From Deltaproteobacteria bacterium (GTDB lineage: Bacteria; Desulfobacterota; Binatia; Binatales; Binataceae), in assembly GCA_021794015.1 (NCBI GenBank), contig JAJYRQ010000019.1:1-64000 (forward strand): a stretch of 64,000 bases of DNA, written 5' to 3'. Position 1 is the first letter of the stretch. Each line of letters opens with the position of its first letter. The translations under genes and the position numbers were made by a program. The notes beneath the pieces were generated by a model. That model did not search any database. It saw nothing but the letters and a program-made list of their open reading frames with translations, and had not been told where the DNA came from. This document shows positions 43,271-52,584 of this stretch, in pieces.

Positions 43271-43612
43271 GTGGGGACGATCAGGCTGTACGACCTGCTG
43301 CGGCGCCGAGCGCTTATCACCCGCGAGTCCGCCGCCACGTTGCGCCAAGCGCTAGACTCGGCCGTTGGGGCTGACTGCGAGTTGGTCGTTGACTTCGCGG
43401 AGGTGGACGCCGTTACACCTTCGTTCATCGACGAGCTGCTCGCGCTGATCGAAGATGCGGCAAGGCGGGCGGGGAGGCCCGGTCTGCGGGCGTTGTTCCT
43501 CAACGCACCCACCCGGTTGTCGGCAAAGTTTGTTGCAATCGGCAAGGGCCACGGCACGCGCATGGTTGAAACCGGGACCAACTCCTGGGAGATTACCCTA
43601 CCCGCCGCCTGA
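43271..43612 (+). CDS. STAS-like domain protein (DUF4325-like)
   Basis: 113 residues. TRESAATLRQALDSAV, CELVVDFAEVDAVTPSFIDELLALI and the C-terminal GTRMVETGTN resemble the STAS-like DUF4325 family, small anti-sigma-antagonist-like proteins often paired with ATPases. GTG at 43271 has GGGAG six bases upstream and is preferred to GTG 43265. No partner kinase is adjacent. Confidence 0.65.
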   Translation: MGTIRLYDLLRRRALITRESAATLRQALDSAVGADCELVVDFAEVDAVTPSFIDELLALIEDAARRAGRPGLRALFLNAPTRLSAKFVAIGKGHGTRMVETGTNSWEITLPAA

Positions 43613-43689
43613 CGCCGTCGGTCGGCACCCACGGCGGCAAACCGGCCGCCCGGGGGAAGGTTTGCGGCGAACCCAATATCCGGCGGTCC

Positions 43690-44498
43690 TCAGAAGGGGC
43701 GCAACGGCACGGTCAGTCCGTTGTAAACCGCCAAGCGGGGACCGTAGGCGGATTGAAAAACGCCGATCCCGGTCGGCGGCCTGATGAGGTTGGTTCGGTC
43801 GAAGATGTTGATTAGCACCACCTCGACCACCGCGAAGATTACCTTCATCTGGTAGTTGGTCAGCACCACCTGAGGCTCGGCATACGTCCGGGGCCTCGCC
43901 GCCGGCCCCGACTGGTCGCCCGCCAGCCAGCGTATCATCGGCACCGCCAGCACGCCGTTTGAGTCCGCGGGGAAGTAGGCGTTGGTGGCGAAATCGCTGT
44001 CGCCAACGACGATCAGCCTGAACCGTGGAGCGCCGGCGCCAGCGCCAGGCCATGGCCCGCTTGCCGCCACCGCCAGAGTGCGCGGACCAGGCGCCGGCGC
44101 GACGCCTGCCGCAGCGGCGCCGGGGCCCGCGCGGGCGCAAGTCCCTTAAGCTCGGCCATGAAGGTCAGGAACTCGACCACCCGCATATGGTTGTAAAGCG
44201 GGATTTCCTCGGGCACGTAGCCGATTTGCGACCGCAGCCGGACGGGGTCTTCGAGCGCGTCAACGCCACCCACCAGGGCTTTGCCGCTGGTAGGCCTCAG
44301 GTAACCGGTAAGGATGCGCAGGGTGGTGGTCTTGCCCGAGCCATTGGGGCCCAAAAGCCCCACAACTTCGCCCGGCTGGACCGAAAAGGAAAGGTCCTTG
44401 AGCGCCCGGCGCGGGCCGTACCACTTGGTCAGGTTGTCGACAACGATTGCCGGCGCGCGGACTGCTTGGCCGGACCGGTCTGGGCCGGGAGCGTCCAT
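43690..44498 (-). pseudogene. Deletion-fused remnant: ABC ATPase N-terminus joined to GldG-like C-terminus
   Basis: The 5' part (44498 to about 44140) encodes an ABC ATPase with Walker A GPNGSGKTTT, QIGYVPEEIPLY and FLTFMAELKGLAP, then stops matching before the LSGGQ signature and Walker B. In another frame from about 44130 to 43690 comes PGPRTLAVAAS, RLIVVGDSDFATNAYFPADSNG, MIRWLAGD and QMKVIFAVVEVVL, the C-terminal end of the GldG/auxiliary protein of ABC-2 exporters. In intact loci ATPase, permease and GldG genes lie in this order, so one internal deletion removed the ATPase C-terminus, the permease and the GldG N-terminus. Confidence 0.75.
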
Positions 44499-44657
44499 TG
44501 ATGCACCCATCCTGCGGCTGGCGCCAGCTTGCCTGAGGAGAGACAAACTCCGGATTCGCCCGCGCGGCCCCGCCCAATTGCAGCGAGGCCGCGTGTTTCG
44601 AGCTTTCCTGGCGGCTGGGCTCCGGGCGCGCGCCCCGGGCCTAAACCCTCAACGGCT

Positions 44658-45563
44658 TCAGTCGTAATACTCCGGCGCGTGCTTGTGGGCCTTAAAGACG
44701 TCCGGGTCGTGCGCGAAAATTACGTCGCCGTTCTCCGCGTCGCGTACTCGCTTAATCCACTGATACCCCTCAAGCGTGCCGGCTGGGCTGTAAACCAGAC
44801 CGATGCTGGGAAGAATGTCCTTGTCGAGGTTTTCCTGGAGGTAGCAGGCGTCGCTGGTCAGCACGACAGTGCCGGTGTGCGGCAGGCGCACGACCATTAT
44901 CTCGCTTCCCGGCGTATGGCTCACCGAGCGATGGATGTAAATACTGCCGTCGCCAAAGAGATCGAGGTCACCGTTTAGCTGGATCACCTTCTGGGCGTTC
45001 GGCAGCGGGTTGCCGATGCCCGCACGCAGCATCGCAAAGTCAGCCGTGATGTATGGCGAGGCGGCGCCCGGAGGCGGCCAGAAAGCGGCCTCAACCTCCG
45101 AGGTCTGGAAAACTACCGTGGCATTGGGGAACAACCCTACGTTGCCGGCGTGATCGAGATGCATGTGGCCGAGGACCACGTACTTGATGTCCCTCGGGGT
45201 CATGCCGATCTTGCGCAACTGGGTCAGCATCGCGAGGCTCGGCTTCTGGTCGGGTTTGTAAACCTGGAATAGCGGGCCCCAATAGTTCGGATCCTTGATG
45301 ACCTTGTCGTTGACCCCGGTGTCGAACATGACGTTGCCCTTGGGGTGCTTGATGACGAAGAAGGCCACCGGGATCGTAACGGGGACGTTGGGCGCCCCGG
45401 TCTGCAGCGCCGCCTTGGCAAACGGGCCAAGCCAATGCGAGGTAAAAACGTACAGGCGCATCCCTTCGGGCGAAGCTGCGAGCGCTCTTGAACTTAGCCC
45501 CAAGGCCAGCACAAGGGCAATCGCCATGCCCAACCGCCATCGTCCAAGACCTATCTGACGCAT
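44658..45563 (-). CDS. Exported metallo-beta-lactamase-fold hydrolase (N-acyl homoserine lactonase-like)
   Basis: 301 residues. A signal peptide (AIALVLALGLSSRALAAS) precedes the MBL core: DTGVNDKV, HMHLDHAGN (H133, H135, D137, H138), SVSHTPGSEIMVV with the next His and VVLTSDACYL with the bridging Asp, and a late AHDPDVF His. This arrangement is closest to AHL lactonases. Export to the periplasm is unusual for AiiA-type but known for some related lactonases. ATG at 45563 has AAGGAGG 8 bases upstream. Substrate unproven. Confidence 0.85.
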   Translation of the reverse strand: MRQIGLGRWRLGMAIALVLALGLSSRALAASPEGMRLYVFTSHWLGPFAKAALQTGAPNVPVTIPVAFFVIKHPKGNVMFDTGVNDKVIKDPNYWGPLFQVYKPDQKPSLAMLTQLRKIGMTPRDIKYVVLGHMHLDHAGNVGLFPNATVVFQTSEVEAAFWPPPGAASPYITADFAMLRAGIGNPLPNAQKVIQLNGDLDLFGDGSIYIHRSVSHTPGSEIMVVRLPHTGTVVLTSDACYLQENLDKDILPSIGLVYSPAGTLEGYQWIKRVRDAENGDVIFAHDPDVFKAHKHAPEYYD

Positions 45564-45865
45564 ATGAAATTCCTCCTTCCCGCTTGCTTAGCCCTCGAGC
45601 AAGCAAGGCTGCGATACCGGTCTGCGGCTGGCCCGGCCCCCTCTGGCACATAACCATTCCCGCTTCCCGGCATCAGGCTTCCCGACATCAGCAAGCGCTA
45701 GCAAAACCCCCGCGCCTTTGCAGGCTTTAGCCCTGGTCGTGTCTCCTGCCGGCACCTCGGCCGCGACGGCGGGGCGACGGCAGCCGGCGTCCCCGGGGAG
45801 AGGCTCGACCTGTGTGCGCCGCGCCCGGCGCGAATCGCGAGCTTTGCCCCCATCCGTCCGGGCGT
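45564..45865. other. 302-bp spacer without recognised feature
   Basis: Between thiD and the lactonase gene, both on the minus strand. Short frames here are Arg/Pro-rich and shadow-like. Only the lactonase Shine-Dalgarno at its edge is functional to the eye; the lactonase promoter must lie here. Confidence 0.5.
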
Positions 45866-46666
45866 TTATCGAACCCGTCCGGCGGGAGCGAGATGGCCCA
45901 TCAGCGGGCGGCCGTTGCCCGGACGAAAACTTCGCGCCAGCCACTTCTGCACGAAACGGCCCGCCTTCGCCACCGCCGGGCGGAGCTCGACGCCGCGCGC
46001 CAGCAGGGCGGCCACCGCCGCCGAAAAGGCGCATCCTGTGCCGTGCGCGCCGTGGCCGGGTACCCGGGCGTGCCGGAATTCGACGAAATCGCTGCCGTCA
46101 TAGAACAGGTCCACGACCTCGCGCCCGGCCGCGAAGTGACCGCCCTTGACGACCACCGCCCGCGCGCCCATCCTGACGATCTCCCGCGCCGCCCGGCGCA
46201 TCGCCTGCAGGCTTGAGCCTTCGACTGCGCTGAGCGTGCGCGCCTCGTCGGCATTGGGCGTAACCAGCGCCGCCAGCGGTATCAGCCGCCTGGCCAGCAG
46301 CGCGACGGCATCGCCCGGCAGCAGCGCAGCGCCGCCCGATGCGAACAGCACCGGGTCAACCACCGGGGCCGGCAAACGCAGCACGCGCACCGCCCGGGCG
46401 ACCGCCTCGATAGCCTGCGCGCTGCCCAGAACGCCTGTCTTGAGCGCGCGCGGCCGCCGCTCTGCCACGGCCGCGTCGATCTGAGCCCTGACCATCGCAG
46501 CCCCGACCGGCTCAACGAGCCTCACCTCGCGGCTGTTCTCCGCAATCAGCGCGCTCACCGCGCACAAGCCGTAGACGCCGAGCGCGGCAAAGGTCCGCAG
46601 GTCGGCCTGTACGCCCGCGCCGCCGCTGGGATCGCTGCCCGCAATCGTAAGCGCAACCGGAACCAC
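45866..46666 (-). CDS. thiD: Hydroxymethylpyrimidine/phosphomethylpyrimidine kinase
   Basis: About 266 residues. TIAGSDPSGGAGVQADL, the KTGVLGS segment, VVDPVLFASGG, TPNADEARTL, VVVKGGH and the anion-hole motif GTGCAFSAA are all ThiD. It phosphorylates HMP and HMP-P for thiamine. GTG 46666 with GAGG 5 bases upstream gives a normal start; a TTG at 46681 is the alternative. No TPP riboswitch motif was found upstream. Confidence 0.95.
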   Translation of the reverse strand: MVPVALTIAGSDPSGGAGVQADLRTFAALGVYGLCAVSALIAENSREVRLVEPVGAAMVRAQIDAAVAERRPRALKTGVLGSAQAIEAVARAVRVLRLPAPVVDPVLFASGGAALLPGDAVALLARRLIPLAALVTPNADEARTLSAVEGSSLQAMRRAAREIVRMGARAVVVKGGHFAAGREVVDLFYDGSDFVEFRHARVPGHGAHGTGCAFSAAVAALLARGVELRPAVAKAGRFVQKWLARSFRPGNGRPLMGHLAPAGRVR

Positions 46667-46884
46667 CCTGGCCTCAGACAACTCATTGCCTGCCAGCCTG
46701 TCGCGGTCAAGTCCCGGCCGCCTTGCTCCCGGCGCACAACCTCGCCCCAGGCCACCGAGCGCGCCTGCCCGACATGGAGCTTTCGGCGAAACCGGCTTGT
46801 TGTGGAGTAAGCCGAAATGATAGTCAAAGGATTAAGCGGGCCTTTAAGGGCGCCGCTCGATGAAAGGCCGAGCAACGATCAGCG

Positions 46885-48600
46885 GTGAACACGCAGGAAC
46901 AGGAATTTCTGAATCTTCCGTTCCGACAGAAACTTGAGTTTCTTCACGGGCTCTCGGCGCGCCAGCGCCGAGACCTGATCCTGTCGGCGCCCGAGGCGCA
47001 GCGGCTGGTTCGCTCGTTTTCGCCTGAGACTTTGTTCTACACGCTCAAGGAAATCGGCATCGCCGACGCCGGCGACCTGCTCGGGCTGGCGCATCCGGAG
47101 CAGGTGAAATGGCTGGTTGACCTCGACTGCTGGCAGCGCGACCGGGTCGACCTCAAGCGGATGGCCGAATGGATCGAGGCGCTGGCAGAATCGGGGCGGC
47201 AACAACTCATGGACGCCCTGATGGAGCTCGACCAGGAGCTGGTGGCGCTGTGGTTGCGAGCGTACGTCAGGGTGTACCGGGTCGACGATCCGCAGGGTCT
47301 GGGAGAGGTCACCTCGGAACGCTTCATCCACTTCGACGATCACTACCTGATTGAACTAATCCGGGACGACCCGGTGGCGGCGCATCTGCTGGAATTCGTC
47401 GAGGAAGCCTTTCAGCGCGATTACACCTATTTCACCGGTCTCATGGAGGAGACGTACTGGGGGCTGGAGGCGGAGTTGGAGGAACGCGCCTACGCACTTA
47501 GGGGTACGCGGCTCGCCGACCGGGGTTTCCCCGATTTTTTCGAGGCGCAGAGCGTGTTTGCCTACCTGAATCCGGCTGAATTTGAGAGGATTCGAGCCAC
47601 CCACGTGCGTCCGATCCGGGCGGACGTTTTCGGGAGCAACGGCCTGGCGACTCCAGCCCTTGCTTTGACTCCGGCCGGCGACCGGTCGTCGTTTTTCAAT
47701 CTTGCCCTGAACGCGGGTTTCGACCAGGAGGCGCAGCGCGAACTGCGCATCGAAATGGCCCTGGTGGCCAACCAGGTGCTGGTTGCGCGCGCGGTAGACT
47801 TGGGCGATCCCGAAGCCATCAAGGAGACCGCTCAGCTCACGCATAATTACTTGAACCTGGGCCTCGAGCATCTTGCCGCCGGGAGCCTGGAAGAAGCAGT
47901 GGAACATCTGCGCCGCACCCATCTCAAGCTGCTTTTCCGGCTCGGCCTGAGCCTTACGGTCGACCTGCGCACGCGGGCGCAAGCCGTGGTGTCGGCGCTC
48001 GGGCTGGAGCCGCGAGCGGGACTTGCAGTGCCCTACCTCGACTCGCCTTACCGCGAAGCTCTGGCCGGTTTTCTTGAACGGCGGCCGCGCTTTTTCTGCG
48101 GCCTTGAAGGCGCACGCGGCTCGATCGAAAGCCGCGATTTCGAGGCCGTGCGCGATCTTCACCTGGCGCACCGCGCGCTCGATCAGGTGGAGGCGATACC
48201 TGCCCTGTTCAAGAGGCTGTTGGGTATCGACGTTGCCGGTCCCTCCTTCCGGGCGGGCGTTGCCGGCCGCGCCGTAACTCTGAGCCAGTTGCTGCTGACA
48301 GCGCTGGCGCGCGCTGAGGTGGACGGCCGACTGGAGCCCGCGCCGCTGGCAGCCGGGCAACTCGGCAAAGTCTACGCGGCGGTAATGCGCGCGGGCGGCC
48401 CGCCGGCGCGCCTTGACGCGCGGTTTGTTGCGCGCGTTGAAGAGCGGCTGGGCGCCGCCCTTGATTGCGACAGCCTGAGTCGGAGCCGGCAGTTCGTTGA
48501 CTCCTGCCTAAGCCTCCTGGAAGAGGACCTGGCCGAACTAAGCCCCAAAGCGCTGCCGGACCCTCGCTTTATCCGCTCGCTGTTGGTTCGCCCCGATTAA
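46885..48600 (+). CDS. DUF6178-like large cytoplasmic protein
   Basis: 571 residues, no signal or membrane segment. LPFRQKLEFLHGLSARQRRDLILSAPEAQRLVRSFSPETLFYTLKEIG, HPEQVKWLVDLDCWQRDRVDL and LDQELVALWLRAYVRVY recall the DUF6178 family of Desulfobacterota-like genomes (memory-based). It is helical throughout, with repeated acidic/aromatic motifs. Function unknown; no operon partner. GTG at 46885; weak ribosome site. Confidence 0.65.
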   Translation: MNTQEQEFLNLPFRQKLEFLHGLSARQRRDLILSAPEAQRLVRSFSPETLFYTLKEIGIADAGDLLGLAHPEQVKWLVDLDCWQRDRVDLKRMAEWIEALAESGRQQLMDALMELDQELVALWLRAYVRVYRVDDPQGLGEVTSERFIHFDDHYLIELIRDDPVAAHLLEFVEEAFQRDYTYFTGLMEETYWGLEAELEERAYALRGTRLADRGFPDFFEAQSVFAYLNPAEFERIRATHVRPIRADVFGSNGLATPALALTPAGDRSSFFNLALNAGFDQEAQRELRIEMALVANQVLVARAVDLGDPEAIKETAQLTHNYLNLGLEHLAAGSLEEAVEHLRRTHLKLLFRLGLSLTVDLRTRAQAVVSALGLEPRAGLAVPYLDSPYREALAGFLERRPRFFCGLEGARGSIESRDFEAVRDLHLAHRALDQVEAIPALFKRLLGIDVAGPSFRAGVAGRAVTLSQLLLTALARAEVDGRLEPAPLAAGQLGKVYAAVMRAGGPPARLDARFVARVEERLGAALDCDSLSRSRQFVDSCLSLLEEDLAELSPKALPDPRFIRSLLVRPD

Positions 48601-48717
48601 AGCCGCAGCGCCGACAATTCGCCCTGCCTCGCTCAAGAGGCGCCCCCCCAGCCGCAAGCGCGGCGAAACCTCGGCAAGGCTACCCGAGAAACCCAAAGAA
48701 AAGGACCGCCGAAAGAC

Positions 48718-49659
48718 CTACCGGCTCGCGCTCAGCCCAGGGCCCTGAGCGCCCTCAAGGCCAAGCGCCCGGCAAAGCCCCTCGCTCAAAGCAACGAGCT
48801 GCTTCGCCAGCGGCGTATCAGGGTACTGCCGGATGAACAGAAGCCCGCGGTCGGAGGACTCCGCAAAGCGCGGGTCAAAGGGCAGCCTGGCAAGCACCGA
48901 CAGGGCCATCTCTCGACCAAGACCTGCAAGATGACCGTCGGGGAACAACGGCTTGACCGTGTGACAGGCCTCGCAACTGAAGCCGGCCATGGTCTCCACG
49001 ATTCCGAGCAGCCGCCCGTCTCCTCGTTTCAATCCGGTCACGGCATTCCTGAGGGCCGACACGCACAGAGCAGTTCCCTGGCTCACCAGGAGAATGCCGA
49101 CTTGCGCGGCGCAGCCGGCCAGCACCGTAAGCTGGCGAAAGCCCCTGGCCAGGTCTACAACCACAAGGTCCAGCGGACCCAGGGCCGCCGATTCGAAGAG
49201 CCGGCGCAGCGCCGCAACCGGCTCCCAGGCGCCCTCGTTTCCGGCATCCTCGCCCGGCGGCCACTGCTCGCCGACTGACGCCAGGCCAGCCTCTCGCAGA
49301 GGCCCGCCGCCTTCCGGCACGCAGGCGGCCAAGCGAAGCCCCAAGGGACCGGCCAGGGGCTCAACTCGCCCGTTCTGGTCGTACCACCAGCGGGGCGGTT
49401 TAACTCCGAGCAGCCGGGCCACGTCCTCGCACCCCGGGTTGGCGTCGATAAGCCCGACCCTAAGCCCCTTAAGCGCCGCCGCTGCGGCTAGGTTGACAGC
49501 CAGTGTGCTCTTGCCGACGCCGCCCTTGACCGCGCCGACCAGCAGCACCGCGCGCACGCCCTGCAGCCCGGTAGCGGGGGCCGGGGATGCGAACTGGTGC
49601 GTGGCGTCTGCTGCCGGCACCGGTTCGCGGTTGGAGCCGTCAGGCGCTCTGTCAGTCAT
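48718..49659 (-). CDS. Mrp/MinD-type P-loop ATPase
   Basis: 313 residues. The deviant Walker A GAVKGGVGKSTLAVNLA, DANPGCEDVARLLG switch I, VVVDLARG Walker-B-like and MAGFSCEACHTVKPLF with a CxxC pair place it near Mrp/ApbC Fe-S scaffold ATPases, though it is divergent. The CxxC would bridge an Fe-S cluster between two subunits. It lies upstream of no obvious partner; the DksA-like gene is 153 bases upstream on the same strand. Could also be a ParA-like positioning ATPase. Confidence 0.75.
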   Translation of the reverse strand: MTDRAPDGSNREPVPAADATHQFASPAPATGLQGVRAVLLVGAVKGGVGKSTLAVNLAAAAALKGLRVGLIDANPGCEDVARLLGVKPPRWWYDQNGRVEPLAGPLGLRLAACVPEGGGPLREAGLASVGEQWPPGEDAGNEGAWEPVAALRRLFESAALGPLDLVVVDLARGFRQLTVLAGCAAQVGILLVSQGTALCVSALRNAVTGLKRGDGRLLGIVETMAGFSCEACHTVKPLFPDGHLAGLGREMALSVLARLPFDPRFAESSDRGLLFIRQYPDTPLAKQLVALSEGLCRALGLEGAQGPGLSASR

Positions 49660-49811
49660 CGCCCATCACGGAACCGCGACAGGGTTGTACTGCCGGGAAG
49701 GGGCCGCGACGAGGTCTGCAGCCGCGCCCTGGTGTCGAGGCCGAGCAGCGCGCCGCCGGTCCGGGCCCAGTCTCGCGCAGGCTGCGGCGGTCGCGGCCAC
49801 CGGGGCGTGTT

Positions 49812-50264
49812 TCATGTTTCCTCGTCGTCGTTGTCCGAGGGGCCCAGTCTGCGGTAAACGGTGGGACCTTCGTCGTAGCGGCGGCGCGCCTTGGCCTCGC
49901 GCTCCTGCTCCTGCTGGCAGTCCCTGCACAGCCGGGTAAATGGCAGGGTGCGCAGGCGCTCCTCGGCAATTTCCATGCCGCAGGAATCGCAAATGCCGTA
50001 GTTGCCCTCCTGGATTCGTTCGAGTGCATCGTCGATCTGCTTGATCTTGAGATGGTCACGGGCCGACAGGATGAAGTTTATCTCACGGTCGCGCTCTTCA
50101 GAAGCGAGGTCGTAAGTGTCCATGCCTTCGTCTTTGCCCGCCTCGCGACCGGCGCGCAGCTCCGAGTTCATCTCGACCAAGTGGCGGCTTTTCATTTCGA
50201 GCAGTTCGGCGCGCATTTTGTCCAGAAACTTCTTGCGTCTCTGAGGGCCGGTTTTTTTCTCCAT
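49812..50264 (-). CDS. DksA/TraR-type RNA polymerase regulator
   Basis: 150 residues. A long N-terminal coiled coil carries a tip motif DTYDLA (D49, D52, A54; DxxDxA as in true DksA), then a C4 zinc finger CDSC-x17-CRDC. This predicts secondary-channel binding and ppGpp-dependent control of rRNA and stress genes. The C-terminal tail is acidic. ATG at 50264 has AAGGGTG upstream. It follows rimO by 16 bases of spacing and may be co-transcribed. Confidence 0.88.
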   Translation of the reverse strand: MEKKTGPQRRKKFLDKMRAELLEMKSRHLVEMNSELRAGREAGKDEGMDTYDLASEERDREINFILSARDHLKIKQIDDALERIQEGNYGICDSCGMEIAEERLRTLPFTRLCRDCQQEQEREAKARRRYDEGPTVYRRLGPSDNDDEET

Positions 50265-50280
50265 AAAGTTTCACCCTTGG

Positions 50281-51621
50281 CTAAAGGCAAGCGCCGACGA
50301 TATGACCTTCGAGGTCGTAGGTGCGGGCCTTGTCCACGCGCGCGCGGACGAATTCGCCGGCCGCCGCCGTGCCGCGCACAAAGACCGCACCGTCGATCTC
50401 GGGGGCTTGTCCGGCGAGCCGTCCCTGTCCCGAGCGGCCGGCTTGCGCGGCGGGGCGCTCGACCAGGACTTCGACCTCCGTGCCGACCAGGGCCGCATTC
50501 TTGCGGGCCGAGATGGCCGCCTGGGCCTCGAGCAAGCGCGCTCTGCGCGCGCGCTTGAGCGCTTCGGGAACCTGGTCCGGCAGGTTGTAGGCGGCGGTGT
50601 TCTCCTCGCGCGAGTAAGTAAAAACGCCGACCCGGTCGAACTGCTGCTCCTCGACGAACCGCCTCAGTTGCGCGAAGGCCCGCTCCGTCTCGCCGGGAAA
50701 TCCCACCACGAACGAGGTCCGGAGCACCACGCCGGGCACCTTTTCCCGCACCCGGTCCAGGAGCCGGCGCAAAGCGGCGCCGGCGCGTTCCCGGCGCATG
50801 GCGCGCAGCACTTCGTCGGCCGCATGCTGCAGCGGCATATCAAGGTACTTAACCACCTGCGGCAGATCGGCGACCGCCCGCAAGAGCTCGTCGCTCACGA
50901 AATTGGGATAACAGTAGAGCAGCCGTATCCAGCGCACGCCCTCGATTGCCGCCAGCCGCTCGAGCAGCTTTGCCAGCGAAGTCGGCGGCTGCAGGTCGCG
51001 CCCGTAGGCGGTCAAGTCCTGCGCGATCAGGTTAAGCTCCCGGGCACCGCCGGCCGCCAGCCGGCGCGCCTCGGCGACTACGTCATCGATCGGCCGGCTT
51101 TCATGCCGGCCGCGAATCTTCGGGATGATGCAAAACGCGCAGCGGTGATTGCAACCCTCCGATACCTTGAGGTAGGCGCTGAAAGACGGCGTCACCGGGA
51201 GCGCCGGCGCTTCGGCGGCGGGCAGCAGATGCGCCGCCCCGGGGTAAGGCACCGGGCGGACTCCCTGTAGGCGGGCCTTGCGCAAAAGTCCCGGCAGATC
51301 GACGAAATTGCCGGTGCCGACGAACACGTCCACCTCGGGCAGCGCCTCGAGCAATTCGGCTCCGTAGCGCTGGGCCAGACATCCGGCGACCACGAGCTGG
51401 CGGCCGGCGCGTCCTTTCTTTAGCTCAGCCGCCTCCAGGACTGCCTCGATCGACTCTTTCTTGGCCTCCTCGACGAAGGCGCAGGTGTTGACCACCAGCA
51501 CTTGCGCTTCCCGGGGATCGAGCGTCGGCTCGAAACCGGCGTTTTTGAGCGCGCCCAGCAAAAGCCCGCTGTCAACGAGGTTCTTCGGGCAACCCAGGCT
51601 TACCAGATGTACCTTCTCCAT
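50281..51621 (-). CDS. rimO: Ribosomal protein S12 methylthiotransferase RimO
   Basis: About 446 residues. MEKVHLVSLGCPKNLVDSG opens the N-terminal Fe-S domain; VNTCAFVEEAKKESI and GCLAQRYG add further cluster Cys. The radical SAM motif CNHRCAFC and IPKIRGRHESR follow, and a C-terminal TRAM domain is present. RimO adds a methylthio group to Asp of S12. ATG at 51621 is chosen over GTG 51639; neither has a clear ribosome site. Confidence 0.94.
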   Translation of the reverse strand: MEKVHLVSLGCPKNLVDSGLLLGALKNAGFEPTLDPREAQVLVVNTCAFVEEAKKESIEAVLEAAELKKGRAGRQLVVAGCLAQRYGAELLEALPEVDVFVGTGNFVDLPGLLRKARLQGVRPVPYPGAAHLLPAAEAPALPVTPSFSAYLKVSEGCNHRCAFCIIPKIRGRHESRPIDDVVAEARRLAAGGARELNLIAQDLTAYGRDLQPPTSLAKLLERLAAIEGVRWIRLLYCYPNFVSDELLRAVADLPQVVKYLDMPLQHAADEVLRAMRRERAGAALRRLLDRVREKVPGVVLRTSFVVGFPGETERAFAQLRRFVEEQQFDRVGVFTYSREENTAAYNLPDQVPEALKRARRARLLEAQAAISARKNAALVGTEVEVLVERPAAQAGRSGQGRLAGQAPEIDGAVFVRGTAAAGEFVRARVDKARTYDLEGHIVGACL

Positions 51622-51776
51622 GGCGACTTGAGCCGGCACGCCGGGCCGACCAGCGGCTTGCGCGCCCTCGCCTCTGTGAGGGGCGAGATCGTCGAGGTCG
51701 TATATGTTTATCCTGCAGACAGGGCTTTCGCAACTACCATCGGACGCGCCGGCAAAAGCTCACCTACGCCGCGCCT

Positions 51777-52571
51777 TCAAGGCAGGTCGGGAAGCCGTAC
51801 CACGTCGGCTCCCGCCGGCGCATCGAAGACAAACAACGACGGATCGAGCGCGAGGTTCACTTGCACACCCTCGAACCGCACCTCGGTTGAGTCCCCCAGG
51901 GCGTCGCGCATCGCAACGGACATCGGCAGATAGGTCCGGGGGTTGAACCCCACCTTCACCGGCTCGCCGCCTTCCTTGGGGACCAGTCGAAGGTGGACCA
52001 GACCGTCATGCGCCGGCGCTTGCGGGATGCTGCAATCAAAAGAGGCACGCAGGCCCTGCAATCCCAGCAAAAAGGCGGCAACGTTTGACTTGAGCGCCCG
52101 GCCAAGCGGCATCTCAGCCACCTCGCGAAGGTCGGGGTCATAGCTGTAAATAAGCTTTCCGTCGCTGACGATGGTTTGTCCGTCAGGTGCAGCAAACTCC
52201 CAGCGCATCCGGCCCGGTCTGGCGTAATAGACGGTCCCGCGGCGGCGGCGGCTCAAGCCGCCCACGCTGACGGTGGCTTCCGTGAAGCGCGCCTTAAACG
52301 AGGAGACACGGCTGAAGCTTTGCTCGACGCGATTCGCCAGAGCGAGGGCTTCTGCACGGCCGCTGCCGCCGGCTTCGCCTCGGTTGCCCGCGCCGGCTGC
52401 GGCCGGCGCCGCCTGCGCCGAAGCCGGGGTTATCCATAGCAGCGGCAAGAACAGGCCCAGGGCTAAAACGCCCGCTGGCAGGAGGGCGCGCCCCGCCCAA
52501 AATGCCGCCGGGCCTCGCCCCGGCGCCGCCCAGCCGCAAGCCCGGCGCCCCCTTTCAACCGCGCAGCTCAT
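51777..52571 (-). CDS. lolA: Outer-membrane lipoprotein carrier LolA
   Basis: 264 residues. A signal peptide (LLPAGVLALGLFLPLLWITPASAQA) is followed by an Ala/Gly-rich linker and the LolA barrel: VEQSFSRVSSFKARFTEATVS, RGTVYYARPGRMRWEFAAPDGQTIVSDGKLIYSYDPDLREV and FEGVQVNLALDPSLFVF. It chaperones lipoproteins through the periplasm. ftsK lies 13 bases upstream, the common ftsK-lolA pair. The linker is longer than usual. Confidence 0.93.
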   Translation of the reverse strand: MSCAVERGRRACGWAAPGRGPAAFWAGRALLPAGVLALGLFLPLLWITPASAQAAPAAAGAGNRGEAGGSGRAEALALANRVEQSFSRVSSFKARFTEATVSVGGLSRRRRGTVYYARPGRMRWEFAAPDGQTIVSDGKLIYSYDPDLREVAEMPLGRALKSNVAAFLLGLQGLRASFDCSIPQAPAHDGLVHLRLVPKEGGEPVKVGFNPRTYLPMSVAMRDALGDSTEVRFEGVQVNLALDPSLFVFDAPAGADVVRLPDLP

Positions 52572-52584
52572 CGAGCAGGCCGGG

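Noticed and set aside
46667-46884. TPP riboswitch upstream of thiD
   Set aside because: No CTGAGA or ACCTGATCTGG-type blocks found on the minus strand.
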